A stretch of 64,000 nucleotides of DNA from Blattabacterium cuenoti (lineage in GTDB: Bacteria > Bacteroidota > Bacteroidia > Flavobacteriales > Blattabacteriaceae). Location: NCBI RefSeq assembly GCF_014252435.1, contig NZ_CP059220.1, positions 248,001-312,000 of the forward strand, in the 5' to 3' direction. The notes below the pieces were generated by a model. That model saw only the letters and a program-made list of their open reading frames with translations. It did no database searches and was not told where the DNA came from. The position numbers and the translations under genes were made by a program. Position 1 is the stretch's first letter, and each line of letters begins with the position of its first letter. This document shows positions 37,087-46,558 of this stretch, in pieces.

Positions 37087-38343
37087 CTAATTTTTTAATT
37101 TAAAAATATCTTGTATTATTGGTATATAATCTAATTTTTCCCATGTAAAAAGTTCTACATCTTTTCTTATTTGATTTCCTTTATCATCCCAAAAAAATTT
37201 GGAAACTTTTTTGGGAATTCTGCCCATATGTCCATAAACCGAAGTTTCTTCATACATGGGGTGACGCAATTTTAATCTTTGTTCTATATCGTATGGCCGT
37301 AAGTCAAATATTTTTTTTATATTCGATGTAATGAATTCATTGCTCATTGATGACGTACCATAAGTATTGACAAAAACATTGATGGGATTGGAATAACCTG
37401 CTGCATAAGATATTTGTACCAACAATTCATCCGAAACTCCTGCAGCTACAATATTTTTTGCTATATGTCTAGCTGCATAAGCACCGGATCTATCCATTTT
37501 AGATGGATCTTTTCCAGAAAATGATCCACCTCCATGAGAACCTTTTCCTCCATAAGTATCCACAATAATCTTTCTTCCAGTTAGTCCGGTGTCTCCATGA
37601 GGACCTCCTATTATAAATCTACCAGTCGAATTCACTCTATATTTAGTTCGATGTGTAAATAGATTTTTGATATTTTTGGATAAAAAATTTTGTATTACTC
37701 TAGGTATTAAAATATTTTTTACATCAAAAATCATTTTCTTGTTCATTTTTTCTTGGGTATCAAATTCGTCATGTTGAATCGAAAGTCCTACCGTATGAAT
37801 CCTAATTGGAATATTATATGGAGAATATTCTATAGTAATTTGAGATTTAGCATCTGGACGTAAGTAAGTCATTGCTATTCCTTCTTTTCTAATGAATGAT
37901 AGTTCTTTCAATAAATGATGGCATATTTCTAACGATAAAGGAATATAATTATTTGTTTCTTTAATAGCATAACCAAAAACAATACATTGATCTACAGATT
38001 TTATGTCTTCTTTTCTCAAATTCTGAAATCCCTTTACTAAATCAGGAGATTGTTCTTGAATAGATGATAATATTCCACAAGAATCTGCATGAAATTTGTA
38101 TTCATTTCTTGTATATCCTATTTTTCGTAAAATATTTCTAGCTATTTTTTGAATATTTACAAATGTTTTAGAATGTACTTCTCCAGCTATTATGATTTGC
38201 CCAGTTGTAACTAAAGTTTCGATTGCCGTTCTGGATGATGAATCGTTTGCCAAAAAATGATCCAATATAGCATCTGATATTTGATCGGATATTTTATCGG
38301 GATGTCCTTCGGAAACAGATTCACTGGTAAATAAGTAAGACAT
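37087..38343 (-). CDS. metK: S-adenosylmethionine synthase
   Basis: MetK makes SAM from methionine and ATP, which feeds trmD, rlmB and the radical-SAM enzyme mtaB here. The 418-residue product has the opening LFTSESVSEGHPDKISDQ (about residues 4-21), GEVHSKTFVNI, the nucleotide-binding FIIGGPHGDTGLTGRKIIVDTYGG (about 243-266, with the P-loop-like GGGSFSGKDPSK next) and SGAYAARHIAKNIVAAG. Normal length. It lies 21 bases downstream of the aromatic operon's last gene and may be transcribed with it. Confidence 0.97.
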   Translation of the reverse strand: MSYLFTSESVSEGHPDKISDQISDAILDHFLANDSSSRTAIETLVTTGQIIIAGEVHSKTFVNIQKIARNILRKIGYTRNEYKFHADSCGILSSIQEQSPDLVKGFQNLRKEDIKSVDQCIVFGYAIKETNNYIPLSLEICHHLLKELSFIRKEGIAMTYLRPDAKSQITIEYSPYNIPIRIHTVGLSIQHDEFDTQEKMNKKMIFDVKNILIPRVIQNFLSKNIKNLFTHRTKYRVNSTGRFIIGGPHGDTGLTGRKIIVDTYGGKGSHGGGSFSGKDPSKMDRSGAYAARHIAKNIVAAGVSDELLVQISYAAGYSNPINVFVNTYGTSSMSNEFITSNIKKIFDLRPYDIEQRLKLRHPMYEETSVYGHMGRIPKKVSKFFWDDKGNQIRKDVELFTWEKLDYIPIIQDIFKLKN

Positions 38344-38364
38344 TATATCAAAATGATTATTGAT

Positions 38365-39456
38365 TTATTTTCTGACCTCATTTTGAATTTTAATCGACTC
38401 TTTATGTAATAATTGAAATATTTTTTCTAAAAGTTCTTCTGATATATTCAATTTCTTACCTAAAGATAGATATTTATCCATGATAAAATTCCATCTTTCG
38501 GGTTGAACAGTTGCTATATCGGAATCCATTTTCAATGGACCTAATTTTCGAGAAATATTCATTCTGTTATACAAAAGGATAATGATATTTTCGTCCAATT
38601 CCTCGATTAAAATTCTGCAAATATTTAATTTTTCCTGATGTGTAGAAAATATGTTTTTTTCTTTCATCAATTGATTAATCATATTCAACAAAACCTTTGG
38701 AGTGATTTGTTGTGTTCCATCACTCCAAGCAAGATCAGGATTGCAATGACTTTCAATCATTAATCCTTCACAATGAAAAGACAATGCTTGTTTTGCCACA
38801 TCTAAAATACCTTTTCTATTTCCACAAATATGTGATGGATCACATATAACAGGAACTCTTGGAAATAGTTTTTTGAATTTTAATAATCCCATCCAATTTG
38901 GTTGATTCCTATATGTTGAACTTTTATAAGTATAAAAACCACGATGTATGACTCCTAAATTTTTAATACCTTTGCTCAATAAACGTTCTAAAGCCCCTAT
39001 CCATAACTCAATATCCGGATGTATTGGATTTTTCACTAAAACAATTGTATTTTCATTTCCTTCTAAAGCGTTTGCAATTTCTTGAACAGTGAATGGACTT
39101 GCCGTACTTCTAGCTCCTATCCAAAGGATATCTATATTAAAAGATAAACATAGCTTAACATGTTCTTTATTAGCAACTTCTGTTGCAACTAACATTCCAG
39201 TATTTTTTTTGACCTTATTTAACCATTCTAGACCTTTTTCTCCAATTCCTTCAAAATTATTTGGTTTAGTTCTTGGTTTCCATATTCCTGCACGAAATAT
39301 ATGAACAAGATTAGGATGTTGATTTAATTGAGCAGCCGTTTCTAAAACTTGTTTTTCACTTTCTGCACTACAAGGACCAGATATCACTACAGGTTTATTC
39401 CATTTTTCGATCCATGATCGATCTATATTATTATTAAGGATGTCTTTGTTCATCAT
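38365..39456 (-). CDS. aroG: Bifunctional DAHP synthase / chorismate mutase
   Basis: The 363-residue protein joins the first step of the shikimate pathway to the branch step towards Phe/Tyr. The N-terminal two-thirds is a KDO8P-synthase-like DAHP synthase: PVVISGPCSAESEKQVLETA (about residues 23-42), RAGIWKPRTKPNNFEGIGEKGL split over about 55-76, GVIHRGF, and CDPSHICGNR near 210. From about residue 275 a type II (AroQ) chorismate mutase follows, with LIEELDENIIILLYNRM and KMDSDIATVQPERW. This fusion order is typical of Bacteroidota. It ends the pheA-aminotransferase-tyrA operon, 15 bases after tyrA. Confidence 0.93.
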   Translation of the reverse strand: MMNKDILNNNIDRSWIEKWNKPVVISGPCSAESEKQVLETAAQLNQHPNLVHIFRAGIWKPRTKPNNFEGIGEKGLEWLNKVKKNTGMLVATEVANKEHVKLCLSFNIDILWIGARSTASPFTVQEIANALEGNENTIVLVKNPIHPDIELWIGALERLLSKGIKNLGVIHRGFYTYKSSTYRNQPNWMGLLKFKKLFPRVPVICDPSHICGNRKGILDVAKQALSFHCEGLMIESHCNPDLAWSDGTQQITPKVLLNMINQLMKEKNIFSTHQEKLNICRILIEELDENIIILLYNRMNISRKLGPLKMDSDIATVQPERWNFIMDKYLSLGKKLNISEELLEKIFQLLHKESIKIQNEVRK

Positions 39457-39471
39457 GACACGTTGATTAAA

Positions 39472-40317
39472 TTAATTATACACATTTTTTATATCATTTC
39501 CTTTTTTAAGATACTGATGAATTTTATGAAATTGATTATTCAATAAATAATTACGAAATAATTCTAAATAATAAATATTAGTATCTATAGCATGAATTAA
39601 ATTTTTTTTATTAGAAAGAAAAATAGGTAACCATGTTTCAGGGTTGCTTTTTGACAAACGTGTAGTAGATTTGAATCCGCTACCCATTATATGATGAATA
39701 ACGTCTTTTTGATTATGAAATATTTTTAGTATGGTATTAGATAAAGAAAAAGATATTACATGAGGTAAATGCGATATATAGGAAATATAGAAATCGTGTT
39801 CCTTAGAAGTGATATAAATTAAATGCATTTCCATCATAGAATAAATTTTCATCACAACAGACATGGCTTCTGGATCACTAAGTCCAGAGTCACAAATAAT
39901 ACAATTTTTTCTATAAAAAAGGTCATGACGTGCTGAAATGGGACCGGAATCTTCTACTCCTGCAATTGGGTGAGTGGCTACAAATCTACTTCTTTTTGGA
40001 TGAGATGATACTTTATGACAGATATCATATTTAGTAGATCCTGTATCAAAAATCACGGCATCTTCTTTAATATTATTCAAAATATTAGGTAATATTTTTT
40101 CAATTCCATCTACTGGAATAGATAAAATAATGATAGATGATTGCATGACAAGATCATTTAAAGGAATGATCTCGTCTACAATACCAAGTCTCAGTGCGTA
40201 GTTCGCATTGTGATCATTAGTATCTGTACCTATGAATCTATCTCCAAAATTGGAATGTCTTAACCCCAAACCGATGGACCCACCAATTAAACCTAATCCT
40301 ATTATACCAATATTCAT
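39472..40317 (-). CDS. tyrA: Prephenate dehydrogenase
   Basis: TyrA oxidatively decarboxylates prephenate to 4-hydroxyphenylpyruvate, the tyrosine precursor. Tyrosine is also needed by insect hosts for cuticle. The 281-residue product starts MNIGIIGLGLIGGSIGLGL with the NAD Rossmann loop GLGLIGGS, then DTGSTKYDICHKV and THPIAGVEDSGPISA (about residues 112-126, with the catalytic histidine) and the C-terminal dimer helices. A longer frame opens upstream (40365), but ATG 40317 overlaps the aminotransferase stop by four bases (ATGA) and begins exactly at the family start. Confidence 0.94.
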   Translation of the reverse strand: MNIGIIGLGLIGGSIGLGLRHSNFGDRFIGTDTNDHNANYALRLGIVDEIIPLNDLVMQSSIIILSIPVDGIEKILPNILNNIKEDAVIFDTGSTKYDICHKVSSHPKRSRFVATHPIAGVEDSGPISARHDLFYRKNCIICDSGLSDPEAMSVVMKIYSMMEMHLIYITSKEHDFYISYISHLPHVISFSLSNTILKIFHNQKDVIHHIMGSGFKSTTRLSKSNPETWLPIFLSNKKNLIHAIDTNIYYLELFRNYLLNNQFHKIHQYLKKGNDIKNVYN

Positions 40318-41471
40318 AAACAAAGTCGATTTTTTGCTTCCTTCAAAATTTCTATAGGACAACATATGGAAAATCTAACATAACCCATTCCATTAGTACC
40401 AAATATTCTTCCAGGAGTAATAAATATATGATATTTATGGAAAATATTTTCCGACCATATGATATCATCTTGTTCCAATCCATTTAATTTTGCCCATACA
40501 AAAATACCAGCACTGTTTTTAGAATATTTTAAATCAAAAGCATCACATATTTCCCATACCACTTTTTTTCGTTTCATATATTCCTCATTAATTTTTCGAA
40601 ACCATTGAATATCATGTTTCAATGCTTCGATAGCTCCTATTTGTATTGGATAATACATTCCAGAATCCATTTGACTTTTCACTTTTAATATATTTTGAAT
40701 AAATTCTCGCTTTCCTATTACCATTCCAATTCTCCATCCAGGCATATTATAACTCTTACTTAAAGAATTCAATTCTAAAGCTATGATTTTTGATTTTTTT
40801 ATATTAAAAATACTTAAATAACTATCATCATTCAGTATAAAACTATAAGGATTATCATAAACAAGTAAAATACGATGTTTTATCGCAAAAGAAACGAGTT
40901 TTTTTAAATTTTCCAATGTAACCGTAGCACCTGTAGGCATATGAGGATAATTGACCCACATAATTTTTACCTGAGACAAATCTAAGGAAGATTCTAATAA
41001 TTGTATATTCGGAAACCAATTTTCTTTTTCATGAAGATCGTAATAAACAATTTTCGCTTCCAACAATTTGGAAACAGAATAATAAGTCGGATAACCGGGG
41101 TTGGGAATTAATACCTGATCATTTTTGTCTAGATAAGACATGCTGATATGCATAATTCCTTCTTTAGATCCCATTAAAGGTAATATTTCATATTCAGGAT
41201 CTACTTGAACTTTATATATTTTAAGATACCAATCAGAAATAGCATGACGAAACTCTTCTATTCCAATATAACTTTGATAAGTATTTGCATGATCATATTC
41301 CGATGCTTTTTTCATTTTAGATATGACACCATATGGTGGAAGAAGATCTGGATTCCCTATTCCTAAATTAATGATTTTTGCACCATTTTTTTCAAGAAAA
41401 ACAATTTCTTTCATTTTCTTCGAAAAAAAATATTCCGATATATAAGATATTTTTTTTGATGGTACAATCAT
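40314..41471 (-). CDS. Class I/II aminotransferase in aromatic amino-acid operon
   Basis: The 385-residue PLP enzyme sits between pheA and tyrA with 4-nt overlaps on both sides, so it most likely transaminates phenylpyruvate and 4-hydroxyphenylpyruvate to Phe and Tyr. It shows INLGIGNPDLLPP (about residues 34-46), the NYPHMPTGA loop near 160-169, YDNPYSFIL near 191, and the PLP lysine in ELNSLSKSYNMPGWRIGM (about 216-233). The sequence type resembles proteins sometimes labelled LL-diaminopimelate aminotransferase or AlaC, so a role in lysine synthesis is an alternative; operon context favours aromatics. Confidence 0.88.
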   Translation of the reverse strand: MIVPSKKISYISEYFFSKKMKEIVFLEKNGAKIINLGIGNPDLLPPYGVISKMKKASEYDHANTYQSYIGIEEFRHAISDWYLKIYKVQVDPEYEILPLMGSKEGIMHISMSYLDKNDQVLIPNPGYPTYYSVSKLLEAKIVYYDLHEKENWFPNIQLLESSLDLSQVKIMWVNYPHMPTGATVTLENLKKLVSFAIKHRILLVYDNPYSFILNDDSYLSIFNIKKSKIIALELNSLSKSYNMPGWRIGMVIGKREFIQNILKVKSQMDSGMYYPIQIGAIEALKHDIQWFRKINEEYMKRKKVVWEICDAFDLKYSKNSAGIFVWAKLNGLEQDDIIWSENIFHKYHIFITPGRIFGTNGMGYVRFSICCPIEILKEAKNRLCL

Positions 41472-42316
41472 GATTTTCTTATTATTCCATTTTTATATTC
41501 TCCCATAATTGATAATTTATAAATACATGAAATATTTTGTATTTTCTTTTTCATTTTATAATAATCTTTTACATGATTAAATATGATGTCCACATAAAAT
41601 GAATATTCCCAAGGTTTTTTTAAAATAGGAATGGATTGAATTTTTGTCATATTCATACCCAAATGAGATATAAAACCTAATATTTTCGATAAACTACCAA
41701 TAGTATGTGATATTTTGAATTTCAAAGAAGCTTTATCAAAAGAATAAGAACATCCATCATCCATATACGAGCCATTTTTAATCACAAAAAACCTTGTAAA
41801 ATTACTTGAAATAGTTTGTATCCTATGAAATAGGATCTCTAATCCATATTCTGTAGCTGCATGTTCAGAAGCAATTGCTGCAATTCCTTTTTTTTTGTAT
41901 TGAGATATATACTTAGCAGCTGATGCTGTATCTGAATATTCGGATACTTTTATTTCAGGATGCCCATAGATAAACGATTCACATTGTAAAATAGCCATAG
42001 GATGAGAATAAATTTCTTTGATATTTGTTAATTTTTGTCCAGGATAAGCCATTAAATGATGTTGTATTGGCATATATATTTCTCCTATGATTTTTAATTT
42101 ATACTCCGAAATGAGTCTATAATTTGTCAATATCGTTCCCGCTATAGTATTTTCTATAGCCATTACTCCAGTATCTACATCAGAATGAGCAACCGAATGG
42201 GCTAATTCTTTAAAAGAATTACATTCCAATAATTGATAGTTGCATCCTTTAAAATATGTTAAAACTGCTGCATGATGAAAACACCCCTTTACACCTTGTA
42301 TTGCTATTCTTTTCAT
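41468..42316 (-). CDS. pheA: Prephenate dehydratase
   Basis: PheA converts prephenate to phenylpyruvate. The 282-residue product is the monofunctional type (chorismate mutase is fused to the DAHP synthase instead): IQGVKGCFHHAA near the start, MAIENTIAGTIL (about residues 56-67), the catalytic-site region around 165-172 (SSNFTRFFV, the TRF motif), and a C-terminal ACT domain (LKFKISHTIGSLSKILGFISHLGMNMTKIQSIP, spread over about 198-230). The ACT domain suggests phenylalanine feedback, although the ESRP motif in it reads IQSIP. It heads the aromatic operon. Confidence 0.95.
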   Translation of the reverse strand: MKRIAIQGVKGCFHHAAVLTYFKGCNYQLLECNSFKELAHSVAHSDVDTGVMAIENTIAGTILTNYRLISEYKLKIIGEIYMPIQHHLMAYPGQKLTNIKEIYSHPMAILQCESFIYGHPEIKVSEYSDTASAAKYISQYKKKGIAAIASEHAATEYGLEILFHRIQTISSNFTRFFVIKNGSYMDDGCSYSFDKASLKFKISHTIGSLSKILGFISHLGMNMTKIQSIPILKKPWEYSFYVDIIFNHVKDYYKMKKKIQNISCIYKLSIMGEYKNGIIRKS

Positions 42317-42346
42317 GAAAATTAAGAAAGATTGAATTTACTTAGG

Positions 42347-42361
42347 TACTACAAAGTAGTA
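42347..42361. promoter_or_regulatory. Perfect inverted repeat in leader of pheA operon
   Basis: TACTAC-AAA-GTAGTA is a perfect 6-bp inverted repeat with a 3-base centre, 31 bases upstream of the pheA ATG. On the minus strand it contains TACTTTG, one base short of the Bacteroidota -7 element. It could be a repressor operator overlapping a promoter, or a chance palindrome in AT-rich DNA. Confidence 0.3.
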
Positions 42362-42555
42362 TCATCAATCAAAGAAATATAAAAATTATTCCAATCAATA
42401 CAATTTTTTTTCCATTCGGATTTCTATCATTGTATTGTCACAGATCAATGTATATACAAATTTACAAAATAAAAAGTATTAAAACGGTTAACTTTATATT
42501 TTTTATTTTGATCATATATACCCAAAAAAAATCTTCTACAGAATGGAAAAAAAAC

Positions 42556-43849
42556 ATATCCATCCCTTTCATCAGTTTGTTCTTCTATATCCGTTCCTAA
42601 ACAACAAAGTATTGGGAAAAAGATTCTTTCGTTTACTGGACCAGGTTTCATGGTCGATGTAGGATATATGGATCCTGTTAATTGGACTTCCGATATAACT
42701 GGAATGGTATAAATTCGGTTATATAATTTGATCCGTTATGTTGATATCTAATTTGTTTGCTATTATTTTACAATATTTATACCTAAAATTAGGAATTGTT
42801 TGTGAACGAGATTTAGCAGAAGTTTGTAGAGATCACTATGCTCATTTTATTAATGTTATATAATGTATTCTTTGTAAAATTTCTATTTCAGATTGTGATT
42901 TATCAGAAATTATGGGATCTGTTCTTGCATTTAAATTCCTTTTTGGTCTACCTATGACATGGGGGTTTTTCTTCCGACTATCGATGTTTTTATTATTCTT
43001 GTTTTTTCAGTACAAAGGATTTAGATATATTGAATGTATCGTTGCTATATTCATTCTTCCCATTTTCATTTGTTTCAGTTTGAAAATTTGTAGTTACAAA
43101 CCAAAAATTACTTCTATATTACAAGTAGTCATACCCCATATTTATATTATCAAGAACTTACGTACATTTTATATATATAGGAATATTATCTTATCCAGTC
43201 ATGCCACATCATCTTTATATACATTCAAGTATTATACAAACTAGAAATTATTCACGTACCAATGATGGAAAAAAAATGGCTATTACATACGCTACTATAG
43301 ACAGGCCATTCTATTGATATTTAGCTTTTTGGATTCATTCATCTATATTGATGAAATTTGCATCTACTTTTCATAAATACGGATACACGGATGTAGCAGA
43401 TATTATGGATGCACACAAATGACTCCATCTAATTTAAGGTGATAGTTTTGCTGATATATTGTTTGCTATTGCTCTTCTTGCATCAGGAAAAAATTCGACG
43501 CTTACTGGAACTTTATCTGGAAAAATTGTAATGGAAGAATTTTGAAATATTCGATTACAACCTTGGATAAGAAGAATCATTACAAGATTAAAGGTAATCG
43601 TACTTGCTATTATGGCATATTTTTTTTGATGGATAAAAAGGAACGACATAACTATTAATTATAAGTCAAATTATGTTATTGATACAAATTAGTTTTGCTA
43701 TCATTCCATTAGTTCATTTTACATGATATCCGGAAAAAATGGGAATGTTTATCAACGAATTGATTTTAAATACATTATCATGGATCATTACTATGAGGAT
43801 CCTAGTATTGAATTTATTTTTAATATATGATATATTAAGAAATAGCTAA
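42556..43849 (+). pseudogene. mntH: Pseudogene of NRAMP Mn2+/Fe2+ transporter (MntH)
   Basis: Reading the plus strand across frames recovers an NRAMP transporter in order. After SLSSV..SI come FTGPGFMVDVGYMDPVNW (helix 1 with the metal motif, DPGNW in active proteins), ISNLFAIILQYLYLKLGIV, CERDLAEVCRDHYAHF, MGSVLAFKFLFGLP, FQYKGFRYIECIVA, VMPHHLYIHSSIIQTRNYS (helix 6, MPHN in active proteins), [47 protein letters not shown], and AIIPLVHFT. At least two frame shifts and several stops break it (about 42711, 42864, 43190, 43318, 43422, 43543, 43627, 43728). It cannot make a transporter. The tail overlaps the 3' end of rplI on the other strand by about 15 bases. Confidence 0.92.
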
Positions 43850-44287
43850 TACTTCGAAATTTAGTAAAAATTCTATTTTTTTGTGCAAATGTATATGAGC
43901 ATGATGTTTTCCTATTGTTTTTATAGATTTATTTCCTGGAATTCTGATACATTTTTTATCTATAGATATGCCATTTTTATTTAAAATAATCATGATATCA
44001 TGATTATTAATAGAACCAAAAATTTTTCCTCTTTTATTCACTTTCACCGGGATTTCGATCACTAATTTTTTTAATTTTTCCTTTATCTTTTGTAATTTAT
44101 CCATTAAAAAACGTTCATTTTTAGAACGTTGTTTAAACATTTCCGAAATATTTTTTTTTACTCCAGGGGAAGATATTACCGCAAATCCTTTTGGAATTAA
44201 ATAATTTCTAGCATAACCAGATTTTACATCTAATTCATCATATTGAAATCCTAAATTGTCTACGTCTTTTTTTAAAATAATTTTCAT
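43835..44287 (-). CDS. rplI: 50S ribosomal protein L9
   Basis: L9 binds 23S rRNA and sits at the base of the L1 stalk. The 150-residue product has MKIILKKDVDNLGFQYDELDVKSGYARNYLIPKGFAV in the N-terminal domain (residues 1-37), a long connecting helix, and the C-terminal domain (GKIFGSINNHDIMIIL, then IKTIGKHHAHIHLHKKIEF). It closes the rpsF-rpsR-rplI operon, 11 bases after rpsR. Confidence 0.96.
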   Translation of the reverse strand: MKIILKKDVDNLGFQYDELDVKSGYARNYLIPKGFAVISSPGVKKNISEMFKQRSKNERFLMDKLQKIKEKLKKLVIEIPVKVNKRGKIFGSINNHDIMIILNKNGISIDKKCIRIPGNKSIKTIGKHHAHIHLHKKIEFLLNFEVLAIS

Positions 44288-44298
44288 AATAGATACAT

Positions 44299-44619
44299 TT
44301 ATCTTAAATCATCTGTCACAAAAGGAAGAAGACCTATTTGTCTACATCTCTTAATTGCCGCATTCAATTTATGTTGATTTTTTTGTAAAGTACCTGTAAT
44401 CCGTCTTGGTAGGATTTTACCTTGTGCATTCAGAAATTTTGTTAAAAATACAGAATCTTTATAATCTATATATTTTATATTTCTCTTTTCAAAATAACAA
44501 TATTTTTTTTTGACTTTCGTTTCAATCTTAATAGGAGATAAATATCTTAAATCATGATCTCCTTTTAATTTCTTGGAATTATGTTTTTGATTAGATTCTT
44601 CTGAAAGTAAATTCATCAT
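44299..44619 (-). CDS. rpsR: 30S ribosomal protein S18
   Basis: S18 is a platform protein that pairs with S6. The 106-residue product has a longer, poorly conserved N-terminus, then YIDYKDSVFLTKFLNAQGKILPRRITGT (about residues 50-77) and AIKRCRQIGLLPFV near the C-terminus, the signature of S18. Its ATG overlaps the rpsF stop by four bases, in keeping with stoichiometric production of the S6:S18 pair. Confidence 0.95.
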   Translation of the reverse strand: MMNLLSEESNQKHNSKKLKGDHDLRYLSPIKIETKVKKKYCYFEKRNIKYIDYKDSVFLTKFLNAQGKILPRRITGTLQKNQHKLNAAIKRCRQIGLLPFVTDDLR

Positions 44620-44963
44620 TTTTCTTTATTTTTAAAAAGTTTATTCCTTCGATTAACGGAATATTCTATTCCATATTGGTTGAGTTTAACGGTTAAAAAC
44701 CGTAAAATACGTTCATCTTGTTTTAATTTCAATTCTAATTCAGAAATTAAATGAGAATTGAATAAAAATTCAAATAAATGATAACATCCACTTTTTTTTT
44801 TTTGTATTGGATACGCAAATTTTTTTAATCCCCAGTATTCTTGACAAATGATTGTTCCTTTTTGGTTTATTATATAATTTTCATATTCTTTTACTGTTTT
44901 TTTTGCCTGATCATCCGATAATATAGGAGTTATGACCATAATGTTTTCATAATGTTTCAACAT
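44616..44963 (-). CDS. rpsF: 30S ribosomal protein S6
   Basis: S6 binds S18 on the platform of the small subunit. The 115-residue product starts MLKHYENIMVITPILSDDQ and shows EYWGLKKFAYPIQKKKSGCYHLFEF (about residues 43-67) and DERILRFLTVKL (about 85-96), the usual S6 blocks. First gene of the rpsF-rpsR-rplI operon. It starts 44 bases from the gltX stop. Confidence 0.95.
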   Translation of the reverse strand: MLKHYENIMVITPILSDDQAKKTVKEYENYIINQKGTIICQEYWGLKKFAYPIQKKKSGCYHLFEFLFNSHLISELELKLKQDERILRFLTVKLNQYGIEYSVNRRNKLFKNKEK

Positions 44964-45006
44964 CGAAATTTTTTTTGTATGTTTTTTATAAATTACAAAA
45001 AAATCT

Positions 45007-46539
45007 TCAAATTGTTTTTGTATTAATTTCGTTAATCAATTTTTTGATACGATTCATACTTTGTTTTTTTCCAATCATTTCTAAAATAATCATAATATCC
45101 ACGCCTTTGAAAACACCTACTAGAGATAATCTCATTAATTTCATATAAATTTTCCACATATTTTTATCGACTTTATCTTGAAAAACTATTTTTAAATTAT
45201 CCAATGTAAATGGAGTCACACTGAATAACAAGTTATGTAATTTTTCTAATTGATGTAGAAAATATTGGTATTTTTCATGGTTATACAACAAATATTGTTG
45301 ATCATAATAATATGGATCTATGAAAAAATAAAAAGAATGATCCCATATTTCATGAATGAAATGAATTCGATCGATAGTGAGATCGATCACCCGATACAAA
45401 TAATTTTTTTTATACCGATGAAAAATAGAACGTTTTTTTAGCTCTTTACATAAAAAAGTAAACACTTTTTCCTTATTCCGATTTAAATACCTTCTATTAA
45501 ACCAAACCATCTTTTTCATATTAAAAAGAACACCAGATTTTTGAATCTTTTCAAGAGAAAAAGATTGTTCTAATTCTTTTAAAGAGAATATTTCTTGATT
45601 TCCTCCAGGATTCCATCCTAACAAAGCCAACATATTGATGAATGATTCTGGAAGATATCCTAATTCTCTATATCCAGGAATCATCTTTTTAGTATTTGGA
45701 TCCATCCATTTGATAGGAAATATGGGGTCTATCGTTTCTTCATAATTTCTTTTGCTCATTTTTCCTTTTCCATTTTTTTTTAATATTAAAGGTAAATGAG
45801 CAAAATAAGGTGGATTCCATCCAAAAGAACGATACAATAATATATGAAAAAACATAGAAGATATCCATTCTTCTCCTCGAATAACATGAGTTATTTTCAT
45901 TAAATGGTCATCTATTGTATTAGCTAAATGATATGTAGCGGTACCATTAGATTTTAAAAGAATTTTATCATCTAAATAATTCGTATTCATCTCTATATTT
46001 CCACGAATAATATCATGGATTTTCAATTGTTCTCCTGGATTCATTTTAAATCTCACGACATATGGATTTTGATCTTTCAGTTTAATGGCTAATTTTTTTT
46101 TTGTCATGGTTAATGAATTATTAAAATTCATACGAGTTTTGTAATTATAAGAAAAAAAAATCCCATGTTTTTGAAAATCTGTTCTTTTCTGATCAAGATC
46201 TTGATCTAAATCAAAAGCATAATAAGCGTATCCATTTTGTAATAATTGATTCAAATAAAAACGATAAATATATCCGCGTTTGGATTGATAATAAGGAGAA
46301 AAAGGTCCACCAAAACCAATTCCTTCATCTGGAACGATTCCACACCATTTTAATGATTCTAATATATGAGATTCTGCATTGCGTATATATCTTTTTTGAT
46401 CTGTATCTTCCATCCTGAGAATAAATCTTCCTCCATTTTTTTTAGCAAATAAATAATTGTATAAAGCAGTCCTGATTCCACCTAAGTGAATGGGACCTGT
46501 AGGACTAGGAGCAAAGCGTACTCTCACAGGAGTGAACAT
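45007..46539 (-). CDS. gltX: Glutamate--tRNA ligase
   Basis: GltX charges tRNA-Glu (and possibly tRNA-Gln before amidation, if no GlnRS exists; not visible here). The 510-residue class I synthetase has VRFAPSPTGPIHLGGIRTALYNYLFA with the HIGH-type motif, and the KMSKR motif in GKGKMSKRNYE (about residues 245-255). In-frame ATGs at 46569 and 46551 would start inside or near mnmE; the ATG at 46539 begins closest to the conserved opening and avoids the overlap, but the choice is uncertain. The C-terminal anticodon domain is present. It follows mnmE on the same strand. Confidence 0.94.
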   Translation of the reverse strand: MFTPVRVRFAPSPTGPIHLGGIRTALYNYLFAKKNGGRFILRMEDTDQKRYIRNAESHILESLKWCGIVPDEGIGFGGPFSPYYQSKRGYIYRFYLNQLLQNGYAYYAFDLDQDLDQKRTDFQKHGIFFSYNYKTRMNFNNSLTMTKKKLAIKLKDQNPYVVRFKMNPGEQLKIHDIIRGNIEMNTNYLDDKILLKSNGTATYHLANTIDDHLMKITHVIRGEEWISSMFFHILLYRSFGWNPPYFAHLPLILKKNGKGKMSKRNYEETIDPIFPIKWMDPNTKKMIPGYRELGYLPESFINMLALLGWNPGGNQEIFSLKELEQSFSLEKIQKSGVLFNMKKMVWFNRRYLNRNKEKVFTFLCKELKKRSIFHRYKKNYLYRVIDLTIDRIHFIHEIWDHSFYFFIDPYYYDQQYLLYNHEKYQYFLHQLEKLHNLLFSVTPFTLDNLKIVFQDKVDKNMWKIYMKLMRLSLVGVFKGVDIMIILEMIGKKQSMNRIKKLINEINTKTI

Positions 46540-46558
46540 GTTTGGTAACATACAAAAT

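Noticed and set aside
42445-43649. Open frames (42445-42651 minus, 42912-43244 plus, 43434-43649 minus) that could be read as small hypothetical genes
   Set aside because: All lie inside the mntH pseudogene; the plus one is simply a surviving piece of it and the minus ones are antisense to NRAMP blocks.
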